This document shows positions 12,251-25,020 of a stretch of DNA of 64,000 nt, piece after piece; position 1 is the first letter of the stretch, and every line of letters starts with the position of its first letter. The position numbers and the translations under genes were made by a program. The stretch spans positions 5,437,327 to 5,501,326 of the forward strand of contig PTFA01000005.1 in NCBI GenBank assembly GCA_003342895.1, read 5' to 3'. The notes beneath the pieces were generated by a model. That model had not been told where the DNA came from. It did no database searches and saw only the letters and a program-made list of their open reading frames with translations. The stretch comes from Casuarius casuarius (lineage: Eukaryota > Chordata > Aves > Casuariiformes > Casuariidae).

Positions 12251-14672
12251 CAAGCATGAGACAGGAGTCAGACACAGAGGAGGCCAGACTGGTCTCCTGG
12301 TTCATGAGCAGCATGGTGGGAGTTTGCAAGGCTATGGGACACTTTAATTTTCAGCTGTGGGATGGCCCTGCATGCTGTGCCCCAACTCCTGCCCATGGCC
12401 TGGGATTGCACTTAGTACCCAACTGTCCCTGTAGTTGTGCGGAGGTTGTCACCTTTTAAAAGGAGGTTTCCTTTGACAGTAAAGCTCTGAAAAGCAGGCA
12501 AAACCCCCATGGGAACAGTGAACTCTACAGCTAAAAGGACAGCCCTCGAGAGTCTCACACCCTAGGACCTTCCCCATTCCTCTTAGGGAAGGAAGAAAGG
12601 AGGGCAATGATGACATTTTAGGAAAATTCTCAAAAGTCTTACAGAAAATGATCCTGCATCCTTAGACTTGATTTATTCTCAAGCCCCTTCTCACTTCACA
12701 AGTTCACTTGTAAAGCCTTTATTTCATTTTCACAGAGAACTTGAGTATCAAAGCAGTCACATATGCAAGTGTCAGTATTGAAATGGGACTCATGAAAAAA
12801 GTATTTATGAGAAGCATCTCTGTATTCTCACACAGAAGAGGAAAAAGGAGAGAGATCCATACATGACTGCTCAAAAAAGGGAAAAAGAGAACAGGTGAGG
12901 AATATCAGGATGAAATAGTATTATTTGGATAAGGAAGTACTGCACTAAAAATATTTGATCTCTGGAGCTCAGTTTTATCTGCCATTTTCTAGCAAAAGTC
13001 TTTCTCCAAGTATTGGAACACAATATCCATTCTTTACTTTATAGGTCCTGCAGGTCATCTGAGGTCCCTCTTGCCATAACCGTAACAGTGTTTTAAAAAA
13101 TAAAGTTGTTCTGAGAAATGGGTGAGGACTGTCAAGTCACTGACTTAACTTTAGCTGTGGAAATAAATAGTAGTGACCATATTGTGCCACAGTAGCTGAA
13201 GTTCACTTAGCCCTGGAGTTTTCAGAAATCAGTTTAATTCTTTCACGCCTCTGACTGTGTTTGCTTTATTCACGTATAATATGAGAATATACCAGAGCTT
13301 CAAAGTTCTTGTGCTGGATTAAATTGTTGGTCCTTCTAGACCAATGTGGTATCAATATGCAATTCCAGATTCTGGCTCTGAGTGAGTGCTAGCATGAGAA
13401 GGAGACCTATCATCAGCATTGTCAGAATAATTTTCTAAATAATACAATCATAGTCCATTCTCTTGTTGAGTTCAGGGTTCAGTTTTTCTGAGGACAACTA
13501 TAATCCCAACAATAATGGATGAAATTGCCATCTCTTTAATCTCCATGTAAACTGTAAAGCAATTATTAAGAGTGAAAAAAACACAAATATGCAGCTACTC
13601 AAACTGCACCTCAGAGGTGAATTTTTAAATTCTTACTGCCAGCTAGATGACTTTTTTCAGCCCAGTTTGTGGCTGCAACAAGAAAGCAACCTTCAAATAG
13701 GTTAGCTGTTCAAACTATCAGGACATAAATTCACTCTGGACTGCTTCAGCAGTGCCCCAGGAGTGGCAGCAAAGTGTGAAGAGTTCAGGTGGACCAGACC
13801 CAGACCAAGACACCTCTGACCAAATGGTCTGTGGATGGAGACCACTATGAGTAACCTGCCTCAAATGCTATGTCTGGGGCTCGGGGCAAGCCCTACCCCT
13901 CACAGTCACATTGCAGTGTGGGAGGGAATGGCTGCCAACAACATCTGCTTTTGTTCCAAAGCTCTTCCATGGTTAACGCTTCCCTGTGGCATGCCAGGTG
14001 AGGCGGCGAGTCTGAAGCACAGTGCTGCAGTTGATGTCCGTATTGATGCTTTTCTGCGCTTGGTCCCTGATTCATCCTGCCAGGCTTTAAGATCTTCACC
14101 ATGTTGCCCAAGATAGGTGAGTGGTCCCTCTACGGAGGGAGAGGAAACTCCTGAAGCTGACTTAGATCTCAGATTAACTGATTCACCATCTAGAAGCAAC
14201 TGTCTGTCTTCATTAGCTATACAAGAAACCAAGGGAGATGAGCCCATTAACACAGACAGCTCAGTTAAGTACCTAAGGCTAATGGGGATGAATTCAGGTC
14301 AGAAAATCCAGGCCTTTGCGTAGTTTGACTTCATCCACACAAACACATCACAAACATATGCTGAATGCAGAAAAAGAGCATCCACACAAACAGCTTCTTA
14401 ATATAGGATAAATGAGTCTATTTAGAGAGGTAATGTGCAATGGAAATTCTGTCATGGCTTTTTCAGTCTGTTTCTCTTCCTTAGAAAAGCCCTTAAGACC
14501 CAGTCCTGTGACTGGATATATGTGTGTGGATGTGTGTGCCATTGGCTTTTGTGTGGTACCCCTCCTAGGCTGGTGCAATGGCAGAATTGAGATTTTCCTG
14601 GGAAATAATAGTTTTTATTTTGTTTTGATTTAAATCTGAGATATATGAGGATTGTGAAAAAGAAACAGTCCT

Positions 14673-14715
14673 TTGCCTGAAATTCTGTACATCAATCTCA
14701 GGTTATTTCAGGCAA
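14673..14715. repeat. Perfect 11-bp inverted repeat
   Basis: TTGCCTGAAAT (14673-14683) and ATTTCAGGCAA (14705-14715) are separated by 21 bases. Confidence 0.85.
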
Positions 14716-14746
14716 TCATGAGTCTATGGACATTTTTCAAAAATTT

Positions 14747-14792
14747 ACATATATATATACATATATATACATATATACATGTATATGTGTAT
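14747..14792. repeat. (TA)n/(ACATAT)n microsatellite
   Basis: Imperfect ATATATATACATATATATAC repeats ending in GTATATGTGTAT. Confidence 0.85.
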
Positions 14793-17685
14793 CTGCCTAT
14801 GGGCTAGATTTACCACTGCATTATTCCAGCTACATACAAGTATAATGGTTGTTTTTTACAGACAGATTGGCATGACGCTGGAGTGACTTTGCAGTGATTC
14901 TGTTCCAGTGCCTATGGAAAAGATCCTTAAGTGGGCTGATATATGAGTACGGCCCCCTTCCCTAACTCCCCTCATCACATATACAAATAAATAGGGCCAA
15001 ATCTCACAGCTGTTAATGAGGCAAATTTCCCATTGATTCCAATCAGTTGCAATCAAAGGGACTTTTACTTGAGAGAGAACTGAAAGTTCAAGCCCATTTT
15101 TTAGGTACAGATTAGAGCTTTGAAAGTTGTAAAGTCTGTCATACTAGGCCTTGAAATGTTCTAAAATAATTTAAGTTACTGCAGAAACAAAAGTCCCTAA
15201 ATCTGCTGTTTTATATAAGTATGGGGATTTTTTTTTTCAAAAGATCAAACAACTAATACATGAATATAAACACTTAAGTGATGGAGATTGCTGAGTAAAA
15301 ATAGTAAGAGTTTAAATTAGATGTCTGTGATTATTGTCGATGCCCAGGAGTTATAAATAATTCAATACACTCTTACTGAATAGTCTAAGGCTGCACTTTT
15401 ATTTTGTTATTCTGAGTACTTGAACTTTTTTCTTATGATCTATATTGTTAATGAAAAACTCTTCATAAAAAATGCAGCCTTATGCTCTACAGTGAGTCAG
15501 GTGAAAACTATTTTTGAGATAAAATGTCACAAAAGCTTAAGCAAATTAGGAACATACATGTTTTTTTAAAAATTCTGTAGGCACCAAAGGCATGTAGTGT
15601 TTTACTCCTATTCTGTGTCTAAACAGGAATTAGATGCCTAGGCTTTTTTGTGCACCTGGTCCCAGGAGACTACGTCTAACCCGATTCATGCTTTTTAGTG
15701 TCTAAATCACTTTGAAACTGGGGCAAAACCCGCAGCTTTTTGAAGACTTTACTCTTTATCTGATCTACTGCAGAATGGCTATTGCTGTTGGGGTCTTTCT
15801 GCCCAGCTAGCAATGTAACAAGGCCACTTGAAAGGCAGGACTTTTACAGGGAGACTTTTGAGCTCTGTTGCTGCTGGGACGGCCCAGTGCCACTGGGATG
15901 AGAAGGTCCCTCCTGCGACGAGCAACATGAAGTGCAGGTCTTGGCGCTGCCACCAGCCCACGTCAGCCCTCTGCAGAGGACAGAAGTAAGACTGGGCCAT
16001 GTGCCAGCATAGCGCTGCCTTTCCAGACAACGGGATTTTTACATCAGGGGATCATAAACATTTCCACATTGGAGCTGATATGGGCAATTTTTCCTCTTGT
16101 GACTAATGTAAAAAGCTGGCCATCTGTGTCAGCATTTCAGTCCTGGAGAAACACCTTTTAACAGCTGGTTGCAAGAAGCTCTGCAAGCGTCCATGAATAC
16201 CAAGATTGTCCTTCTGATGGGCTTTCTGTTAGCCTTACGCACTCAGAAAGTGACTCCCATTTGTATCCCACGAGCAGTTAGTACCAGGGTCTGTGGCACT
16301 AGAAGGTAGCGAGGACTTGTGGACGCAACTGCATTTTTAGAGGTAGAATTGATAGCTCAGGCCCGACTGGATGCAGAAGTAGTTATGCAGAAACCCTGTA
16401 TTTAAGAGCACTGAGAGTCAGCTCTGGAGAGTCTTGCTGCGGCGGCTCAAGATGTTACTGCCCTGAGCTGTTCACCCCCTCCCTTTTTGCTGGCTGTATC
16501 TGCCCAAAGGCAGAACAGGCAGAAAGAAACACGTATCTGTGTCTCACCTGCTTCCTTTCCCTGCATCTCTAGGATGCGGTTATGAGGAATAAGTCCAATA
16601 CTGGCGACTCTTTCGTAAACGTCCAAATACATTTTAGCAAGGAATATCCTATTCATCCCAATTCCGTCATGCTTCCCTGCTTCCCTTCAGCAGACAGTTT
16701 GCATGTGATTGGCACACCACGTGATCAGCCTGGCATGGACACAGATGGCATCTGAATTGCATTGCAACTCCTGAGTTAGGTACAAAAGAATAGAAAACAA
16801 ACTATTATGCTTCATCCTGCCATGTAGTTTCTCTCTTTATAGTACACATATTTACAGGATATTAGCACCCACACCACATAGGAGGGTTGTGTGTCTGTGT
16901 TTAAGGAAGGGATTGAGGGTGTTGATGTATAGAAACCCTACACCTGAAAACTTTTGAAGTTGTTTTCTGCCACTCTGCAGGCGCATTCATCAGTAAAAGA
17001 AAAATATAAAAATACAGTCCTAGAAGAGACTGACAATACAAGATGCTGATGCTGTGGGCATCATTGGATCGTCCTCACATAACTCTACCAAAGCCCATCA
17101 ATGCTGACCTATAGCAATCGCTGCTGGTTTTCTTTCACCCCCCCATCTTCCCCTGGAGATAACCTATCTGTGTCTCCGTTATTTTCATTCCAAGTCTTTC
17201 CTGAGCAAGGAAGGACAATTGATCTGCTTTACTAAAGGTGACCAGCATTTCATTTCCCTCTTGTGGCTTACATCAAGGCAGTCATCTAGGCTCTTTCTTC
17301 AAGTTAAACCCTAAAGACGTGCAAGGCATATTGCAATTAAATTGACAACAATATATCAGGCTACAGTTCTCCCACTGATGTCAACAGGAAGTTTCTCAAA
17401 GTCCACTGGCACCAGGAGTAGGTTGCTTTTTTTATGAAGTGTTGCAATCTATAGCTATGGCTCTGAAGAAGGCTGGCAGATCGGGTATTAGTGATTATTG
17501 GGGGCAGTGGGGCAGACAGGATGGAAACCATAGATCAGAAAAAAGAAAAGTTAAAATGACATCTGATGACCGTCTCTTTCTAGAGCTAAACATTAGATGT
17601 CCTGAGTGTGTGAGCATGCATTTCATTTTCAGTTCTGACCAGGACAGGACTAAAAAATTTCAAGAGACGATGTTTTCTGAGGCAC

Positions 17686-17751
17686 CTGATCCAAAACTGA
17701 ACAGAGCCAAGTTTAAGCTGTCTGTGGACTTCAACAGAATTTGGATCAGGC
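17686..17751. mobile_element. Short inverted-repeat (MITE-like) element
   Basis: CCTGATCCAAA at the left end and TTTGGATCAGG at the right end form a perfect 11-bp inverted repeat about 65 bp apart overall, with a degraded interior containing GTGGACTTCAACAG. The 'ctgatccaaa...ttcaatgg' style is typical of sauropsid palindromic repeats. It sits inside a 204-codon open frame, which argues that the frame is not a gene. Confidence 0.5.
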
Positions 17752-18672
17752 ACATTATCTTCCTGGCTATTACTAGCAACTGCGGGACTGGAAGTTTTGA
17801 GCTAAGTCCTGTTTTTATGAGATTTCCAGCTGAGACTGGCAGAATCAAGAGCTTACAGATAGTCTGGAGTTTGCAATCAAACTCTAGGCTTGTTTGTAAC
17901 TCAGCTCCTGACCTTGGAGATTTATCCACCACTAATCTTTACATGCCGTTTGGGCTTCATGCAGTTTTTACTCTTTGTCTCTCACTGGTGCCTGGCAATC
18001 GTTCAGAGCTGTCTCGATTTTTCACCTTGAGTCTTCTCTCGCTGACTGGATGAGCACTCTTCTGCATGTAAATAGTATGGGCCATGAAAGAGTGCAAAAT
18101 CTAGGGACAAGGAAATCTAGTGTTGGTAGACAGGGCTGGTTTGTGTGAATGTGCCTGAGCACTCCTATAGCCCTTGTAGACCTATGTAGAGACACACAGA
18201 AGAAAGAGCTCAAATAATGTATGTCTTTATTTAAGCTATACTTGGTAACATGTTATTTCCTCTCCATTTCACTCCTGGCAGTTAGCTTGGCACTCAAGAA
18301 TTAAGGACAGATTACAGTTATTTTCTTCTGAGCTCTGCTTATCAGTGGGGCTCCAGGGATGAGCCAGATTCAGAGGTGCTGCATGGTGGGTAAATGGACA
18401 GCCAGGGAGACACTGTCTTCCAGTAGTGCCTGGGGCATGTAAGATATCCCCTGCATACCAATCTTCTCCCTCGCCAATGTTGTTTTATTCGTCATCCAAT
18501 GAACCACACAGCTAACATGCCATAGCTAAAAGTGGTCCCAAATGACTCGCACCTACAGGAAAGCAGAATAGCTGCGCTCTCATGATTCTCTCCTGGGAGG
18601 ATGAGGATCCTCTGTATAGAGGACTGTGAGGTTTTTCTTCCTTTCATTTGTTACTGCTGTTGGAATAACATT

Positions 18673-18685
18673 AAAAAAAAAAAAA
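18673..18685 (+). repeat. A13 run
   Basis: Thirteen consecutive A, simple low-complexity sequence. Confidence 0.85.
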
Positions 18686-19420
18686 GAGTATTTTTTCAAA
18701 AGCAATATTTCAAAGAAATTGCTCTGATCACTGGTGGTTTGTGATCCACTTGTGAATGTCCCTGGGGAATGAAAAAAAACCCCCATCCCTAGAAATACAA
18801 CTTGAGGGACTGTACTATTTAGATCAGGGTAGATCAGTTGTGTGTTTGCAGAGAGGGAGAAGAGAGAGATGGTATATACAGGTGGCCAGAATGAGTCAGG
18901 AATTTTAACACACGAACAGCTTTATCTTGAAGAAAGTGGCATATACAGTACATAAGATACAGAGCACATGGATTCCTGCCATGTAGCCCCCTCACATATA
19001 CAACGCCCTGGCAGGGATGGGCAGCAGAACCCCCTTGCAGCTAACTCACTGTAGTCACAGGACAACTTCACTATACAGTAACTGGAGATTCACTATAAAT
19101 AAAACTTCAGCCTGCACCTTGCAGTGCATTGAGCCAATTCAGCCTGCTTCACTGGGATTGGCATTTCATGAGGTCTGCGGTCACCGCAGGCGAGTTCCTC
19201 TGCGGGTCGCTGGAACATAGAAATGTGCTGTCTCAAGGATGCAACATGAAAGGCCACGTGTGCAAGCCAGCCGGGCAAATACAGACCCCAGCATTGTCAG
19301 CCCTCCAGAGCCAGAGTCCGGATGCCCATGGACACATCAGGCTAGGACAAGAGCGTCGCATTATCTACACAGACAGGGTAGGAAAAGAACGGGGCGCCGA
19401 CTCTGCAGGAAGCTGAACAT

Positions 19421-19531
19421 TATCCAGCAAAGCACATTCTTAACTTTAAGCATATGAATAGTCTACTGAGGGTCATGGGATTAGTCACATGCTCGAAGTA
19501 AAGCACACGCTTAAACACTTCACCAGATCAG
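19421..19531. mobile_element. MITE-like palindromic element, second copy
   Basis: The left arm (about 19422-19462) reads CCAGCAAAGCACATTCTTAA, then CTTTAAGCATATGAATAGTC. The right arm (about 19479-19528) reads GATTAGTCACATGCTCGAAG, then TAAAGCACACGCTTAAAC and CACTTCACCAGAT. The arms are imperfect inverted copies around CATGGGATTAG. It is the same family as 11852-11944. Confidence 0.65.
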
Positions 19532-20870
19532 ATCTGAGGGACAGGGTCAAGCCCCTTAATGCTGGGATCACAGCTAACAAATTTCTAACTACTGCTCAAA
19601 CTAGAAACCAGACACTAGTTAAAAAGCTTGAATCTGTATTCAGAAACATATTTCAAAGCCTTCCAAAAATGCAGAAATGCAAGACGATGGGATTTGGTTT
19701 TGGCTCAGGATAGACTGAGACACTAGGCATTGCAAATTTGGATCTGGATGCATTTTGAATCCACCCCGTTGTAAAGATCAGTCTGAGGCAACAGAAAGCA
19801 TGGCAGGGGTCTGAGCCCAGTTTGCAAATAACGCAGCGCTCTCGGGCTCCTTCCAGGTCTGCGAGTGGGATAGGAGGAATCTGAAATATTCCTGGGGGGT
19901 TGCATGTATTTCAGGGGAGGATGAGAGAACTGGTGTTTGGACAAATGGTTCCTTTGGGGAGCCAGTTTGACATTAAGAATATATAATCATCTGCTACTTC
20001 AAACGTTTACCCCCCCCCAGCTTCAGACCCACTCATGTTCCCACACCTAGAACAGGCTTTGGAGAACGTATACTATAGCGAATAGAAAAATCACAGATTT
20101 GGGCTAAAGATCCAGAGTTAACACTTCTCTACTGTAAAGAAAAATGAACGTCATCTCCTTTCACCATCACCGCACACAGACAAACACACAAGCTCATATA
20201 CAACTTGTAAACCAATATCTTCGGAGAATACTTCATTGAGGCAGAACTATTTTCATGTCAGCTGCAGAAAGAAAAGACTTGAGAGTCTATGAAACAGCGA
20301 AATGATTTCCATTTAAATCTTACTGCCATACCTATTCCAAAACTGTATCTGTAAAAGAATACACCCCATGAGTTGCCATAGATCACACATGACTGTACAT
20401 TATCACGGGAGCTGTCATATTGCTTTCCATGCCACAAGATCTGATGGTGGGCTCCAGCTAGATACCTCTGAGCCCTTTAGTTTACCCAGGTCTCTTCAGA
20501 TATAAGTGTTCATGTGAAACATCTTTTCTATCACACTCACAACTGCAGAGGAAGAAGAAAGCCTGTGTTCAAAGATGTTTCAATGAAACAACTGCCATTT
20601 TTCTAAAGAGTTAATATCTTCATGAGAACTTGTTTTTTCTCAAAATTTTTCATACAAAATTTTGGTAATTTTTTTAGACTTTTGTTCATTGTTCATTTTT
20701 TAGTTATTAGTTTACTGCTTTCAGTTTTCATTTAGCTTTCCAAGAACTGTTCTTATTTTAATTTCCTTCTTCTGACCAATGGCAACTCATCAGCCTCCTT
20801 TCCTGGTAGGCACTTGCGCTTTCAAACAGTTTCAAAGCTTTTCAAAAGGACTGTATTTGAAAACATTGCC

Positions 20871-20906
20871 AAAAAAAAAAAAAAAGAGAGAGAGAGAGAG
20901 AGAGAA
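20871..20906 (+). repeat. A15 followed by (GA)n
   Basis: Fifteen A and then about ten GA units. No SINE was recognised in front of the A run. Confidence 0.9.
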
Positions 20907-21296
20907 ACCAATCTACTTAAAAAGGAAGGATCTTCGAAAGGCTTCAGTTTTCAACATGAATAAATAAATACTTTCTCCAATAAGATCTAATGGAGAATGA
21001 AGTTACAAAACTTCAGTTGCCAGGGGTGGCATTTCAGTGGCTACACACTGACTTGGCAGCTGGCATTGGCATGTTTGGGGAATTTGTAAACCAGCCAAAG
21101 GAAAAGCCAAGTAGTTGAGCAAGAATAAAAGAAAACCAAATTACCCTACTCTGAAATGCCCTCTAGAATCTTTACTTCTTCGGGCACAGTTGATGAAGCA
21201 ACATCATCACATCACACAAGGTGTAACGGGGAGGAGAAGCAGAGCTGGAAGGTGGAGTGGCTGGCTATGCAATTGTATTGCATAACAACTATTTGC

Positions 21297-21330
21297 TGGT
21301 GGTGGTTGTGGTTGTTGTTGTTGTTGTTTT
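21297..21330 (+). repeat. (GGT/GTT)n tract
   Basis: GGTGGTGGTTGTGG followed by (TTG)n. Confidence 0.85.
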
Positions 21331-21576
21331 AAACAGGGCAAAATACTGTTTCTCACCAGCTGTGTAAATGGCATGATCTGGAGATTAATGCTTTCATTTT
21401 TGTGCAGCAGACACTGCTTCAATGGTTTGCCTTCTCTCCCAGTCAGTTTTGTGTAGATGCGGGGGATGATTTTTATTGACTAGCGAAGAGTGGTGGCATG
21501 GGAGCTATCATGGGTAAGAAATGATTGCTGGAACTATCCCTGAATTAACAGCACGTTGGGTTGGGTTTTCAGGGAC

Positions 21577-21597
21577 TTTTTTTTTTTTTTTTTTTTT
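21577..21597 (+). repeat. T21 run
   Basis: Twenty-one consecutive T; on the minus strand this is a poly(A) tract. Confidence 0.9.
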
Positions 21598-22995
21598 AAC
21601 CCCTGTCTCCTTTTGCCTGTACAGCTGTCAGTGGTACCATTGCTCCTGCACATGGCTGTTCAGTAGTCACCTCTTCAGACCCACTTTGGCTGCACCCTTG
21701 GCACTTTCTCCCCACCTTCCCCTGAGCCACAGTTCCTCTATAAGGAACTGCTGCCCTGACAGGTGAAATGCTTTGCTTCTTTTAGTGCCTTTCACCCCCC
21801 TATTTGAGACATAGCTGTTCTGGGACCTATGAACCTGAACATTGGGAAGAGCAGAGTTAAAAGAAAAGGAGACAATGGGAAGAGGAGTAGCAGGAAGAAG
21901 AGAAAGACAAAAAAAGAGAGAGTATCATTGGCAGAGTCGCAACTATATCGTACAGCACTTGAGCTCATGGGAAATGCATCTCCATTCTCTGCACCTGCCC
22001 CTTTCTTTTCCGGGTGTACAGACAGTTCTCCCAGATGGAGAGTGGAGATGTCCAATGAACTGGGACACTTTCCAAAAACAAGATGTGGGAAGTCTTATTT
22101 GGCATACATGAACACAACACAGGGTGTCTCTTATTTCTCCCTTGCATTGATTAGCTCCCCTTTTGTCCTCGGCAATGGCTTTTGCCCAGTTGTTTTAAAT
22201 ATCCGAAATGGAAACTCAATCACACCCCACTCCAATAAATACCCAGGAAGAACAACTGCCAGGGCTCCCCCCACCTCCCTGGCCGGTCTTCCCTTGGATC
22301 CACCATCCTGAGCTCTCAGATGCTCCATGAATATAAAAAATATTCCAGAAATCCACCAAAGGAGACATGCTGTCTCAGAACTGACAGTTTTCCTCAGTCT
22401 TCTGCAGTTGTGGTGCTTCAGTCTTGGGCCACAAACACAGCATGGATGGTTTAGTGGACAATCACATTGCAAGGTTTTAAATTTTTCTTTTTCTTAAAAA
22501 AAAAGGAAGAAGAAGAGGGAAGAAAGAGTTATACACAAATGTATCACAGCATTTTCAAAAGGCCTTCTACTGCATTTACATTAGCAGTTCAGCCTCAGTT
22601 GTAAGCCTGGATGTAAGGCAGCTGGAAGATTAAAATCGCATTGTTGGAGAGTACGCTGAAATGTCCTGATAGGTTTATTTTTGTTGTTGTTTTCTTTTTT
22701 ATTCCATTAGATCCTTTTCTTATTTTCATTTCTTTGCTTCTTCTAAAGTTTGGCAGGTAAAGAGAAAATGCTTTTTTCTTTTTCCCCACAAGTTCTGTCC
22801 ATTTAAGCAGGAAAAAAAATAAAACCAACAACAGGTCAGGCTTTTCTCATTTTGTTTTAAGAAAGAAAAAGAAAGTGGGTGGGTTTCTGATAATGGCCTT
22901 GAGGAGGTACATTCTAGAGGTGGCTCAAATGCTCGATTTATTTCTTTGCTTGCTGTTTGCATTTTCCTTTCTGGCGGCAATGGACCAGCTTTTTG

Positions 22996-23010
22996 CCCCC
23001 CTCCCCCCCC
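22996..23010 (-). repeat. G8-A-G6 tract in probable 3' UTR
   Basis: The plus strand is CCCCCC-T-CCCCCCCC, so the minus-strand transcript would contain two long G runs about 370 nt after the stop codon. Confidence 0.8.
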
Positions 23011-23265
23011 ACATCCTGTACGGTTTCTGGTTCCAGATCCCCTGCATGGACCCCCTTTTTCCCTTCCCAAGTGGCAGTAGATAGGTGCAATAGTATGTTC
23101 GTTTGACCTTTAGATTATGATGCTGAAGTTATGAGCTGGATGGAAGAGCCATGTGAGAGAAAAGCTTCCCATCTCTGTGAGAAAGAATGAAGCAACACAG
23201 AGTCCGGTGGAGATGTGAGTGCCACGTGGACTCAGCTCTACCTTGGCACTGGCATTAATTTGAGA

Positions 23266-23348
23266 TTATATATATATATATATAATTATATATACATATA
23301 TATGCATGTATAGGTATACATAGACATATATATATATATATATATATG
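23266..23348. repeat. Compound TA-rich microsatellite in the 3' UTR
   Basis: About 83 bp of alternating TA/CA/TG steps, with pure TA tracts at both ends and imperfect ATATACATATATATGCATGT-type sequence between them. It starts 23 nt after the TMEM178B stop codon on the minus strand, so it should be transcribed. It probably varies in length between individuals. Confidence 0.9.
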
Positions 23349-23371
23349 CATTTGTTTGTTTGCTATTTGTT

Positions 23372-23716
<345 letters not shown>

Positions 23717-24980
23717 TTAGTACAATCAGTAAGGAAATACCTAAAGGAAGACATTCACACAGAAAGCGGCTTAGTCTAGCAGCACCCCAGGGAAAGAACT
23801 GAGTGCCACCAGTGATCTGATCCTGAATAGAGCTGTGTGGAGAAACCTTAACAGGAATGCTTTTGTCATTATGAGCACTTCCTTGTGAACCAGAATGCTT
23901 CATGAAACCGTTGGTTTTGCTGGAACTTTGCTTTAGACAAACGTGGCAACAAATGTAATGTTTCAACATTTTTTGGCAAAAAACTTGAATTTTCATTTAA
24001 TTTCAGTTTTTCAATGATGCATTGTATAGAAGAAAATATTACAAAATACTTGACATATTCTGGTTTTGTCAAAACATACATTTCAAATGACCTGGAGAGA
24101 TTTTTTTCAGACTTTTCTCGCATCAAAATCGAAAATCTTTCAATATATCCCTCCTTTTTAAATGCCAATGTCAAAATCTTAAATCTCTCACAAAACTCAG
24201 GATCTACCCTCTGTGTAACTCTATTCCTAACCCAGATGGCCTCTTCAGTATTGTGGAAATCTCCAAAATATCCTGCTTCTGTTTTCCATCTCTGTAGAAA
24301 CACTTCATTTCTTCCTGAGGACGCTGTCATAACTCTGCCTGGTGACATTATGGAAAGTCACAAGTATCAGATGAGTCAGCCCAGATGAGTCTAATTTTGA
24401 TCTCTGGCCCCCAGGTTCATCGTTAAGTTAAACTCGGAGCTCCTGAAGTTTCACGGTTGCTACGTATACACCGAATAATAGACAGTTACAGGCTCTACAT
24501 GCCTATTTCAAGAGACAAAAACTAAAACCAACATAAAGTTGATGGCCTATTTGCCTCTCTAAACCTTCTCTACCCGGATTGTCCAAAATGCTCTGGGCAC
24601 AGAGCGCAACCTGCAGCATGCAGAGACCTGGGTACACGTGTGGCATTGCCAGTGTTGGCCTGCTGTTCATGCACAGATCAACAGCGCGTTACCTGTGCAG
24701 CATGTCCTGCATTACACCTCAGTTCACTAGCAGCTGGTGGCCAGGTATCTCCTAGGCTTCCTGGCCCTGTCCTTCAGATAGCGCAATCCCCCAAAGCAGT
24801 TACAGCCATCCTGTTTTTAGTATTAAGCTCTTTTCCTCTGACACCTTTGCCTCCTTCTGCTCCTTCCTGTCCTTGCTCCTGCTTCTTGCCTGCACCTCTT
24901 TTTCTTTTGTTTCTCTGCTTCTTTGTTCTTCTTTGTTGTGGTTGAATTGAAGAAATGGATTTTATGCAATCCGCTCTGAA

Positions 24981-25020
24981 GACACAGATAAGATCATGTG
25001 AACACAGATAAGATTGTGTG
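24981..25020 (+). repeat. 20-bp tandem duplication carrying two GATA motifs
   Basis: GACACAGATAAGATCATGTG is followed directly by AACACAGATAAGATTGTGTG, 17 of 20 positions identical, each with AGATAAGAT. Confidence 0.85.

Larger units (their letters stand above)
12251..22449. other. Gene-poor 3' flank or distal 3' UTR of TMEM178B
   Basis: No exon recognised. It contains MITE-like palindromes at 17686 and 19421, TA-rich and poly(A)/(GA) simple repeats, a (GTT)n tract at 21297 and a T21 run at 21577. Short reading frames here overlap repeats. The part nearest 22.4 kb could still be transcribed as 3' UTR on the minus strand. Confidence 0.5.
22450..23371 (-). other. TMEM178B: Probable proximal 3' UTR of TMEM178B
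   Basis: This DNA directly follows the TAA stop on the minus strand, so at least its first part must be transcribed. It contains a TA-rich microsatellite, a G8-A-G6 run (C-rich on plus at 22996-23010) and several AATAAA hexamers on the minus strand (plus TTTATT at 22674, 22698 and 22937), any of which could direct polyadenylation. The true 3' end cannot be chosen from sequence, and the UTR may extend well below 22450. No protein-like frame is recognisable. Confidence 0.45.

Noticed and set aside
18673..20906. Poly(A) runs as possible retrogene or SINE tails
   Set aside because: No recognisable SINE head, coding remnant or target-site duplication was seen before the runs; left as simple repeats.
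21829..22311. 160-codon plus-strand frame with a basic N-terminus
   Set aside because: It lies in DNA likely transcribed on the other strand, its Lys/Arg-rich start comes from a purine-rich tract, and no domain is recognisable.
1..22449. Search for the neighbouring gene AGK
   Set aside because: No diacylglycerol-kinase-type motif such as GGDGT in an exon-like context was found on either strand.
23869..24348. 159-codon minus-strand frame just inside intron 3
   Set aside because: No splice link to the TMEM178B exons is needed, phases are already satisfied by 23622/42412, and the sequence has no family features.
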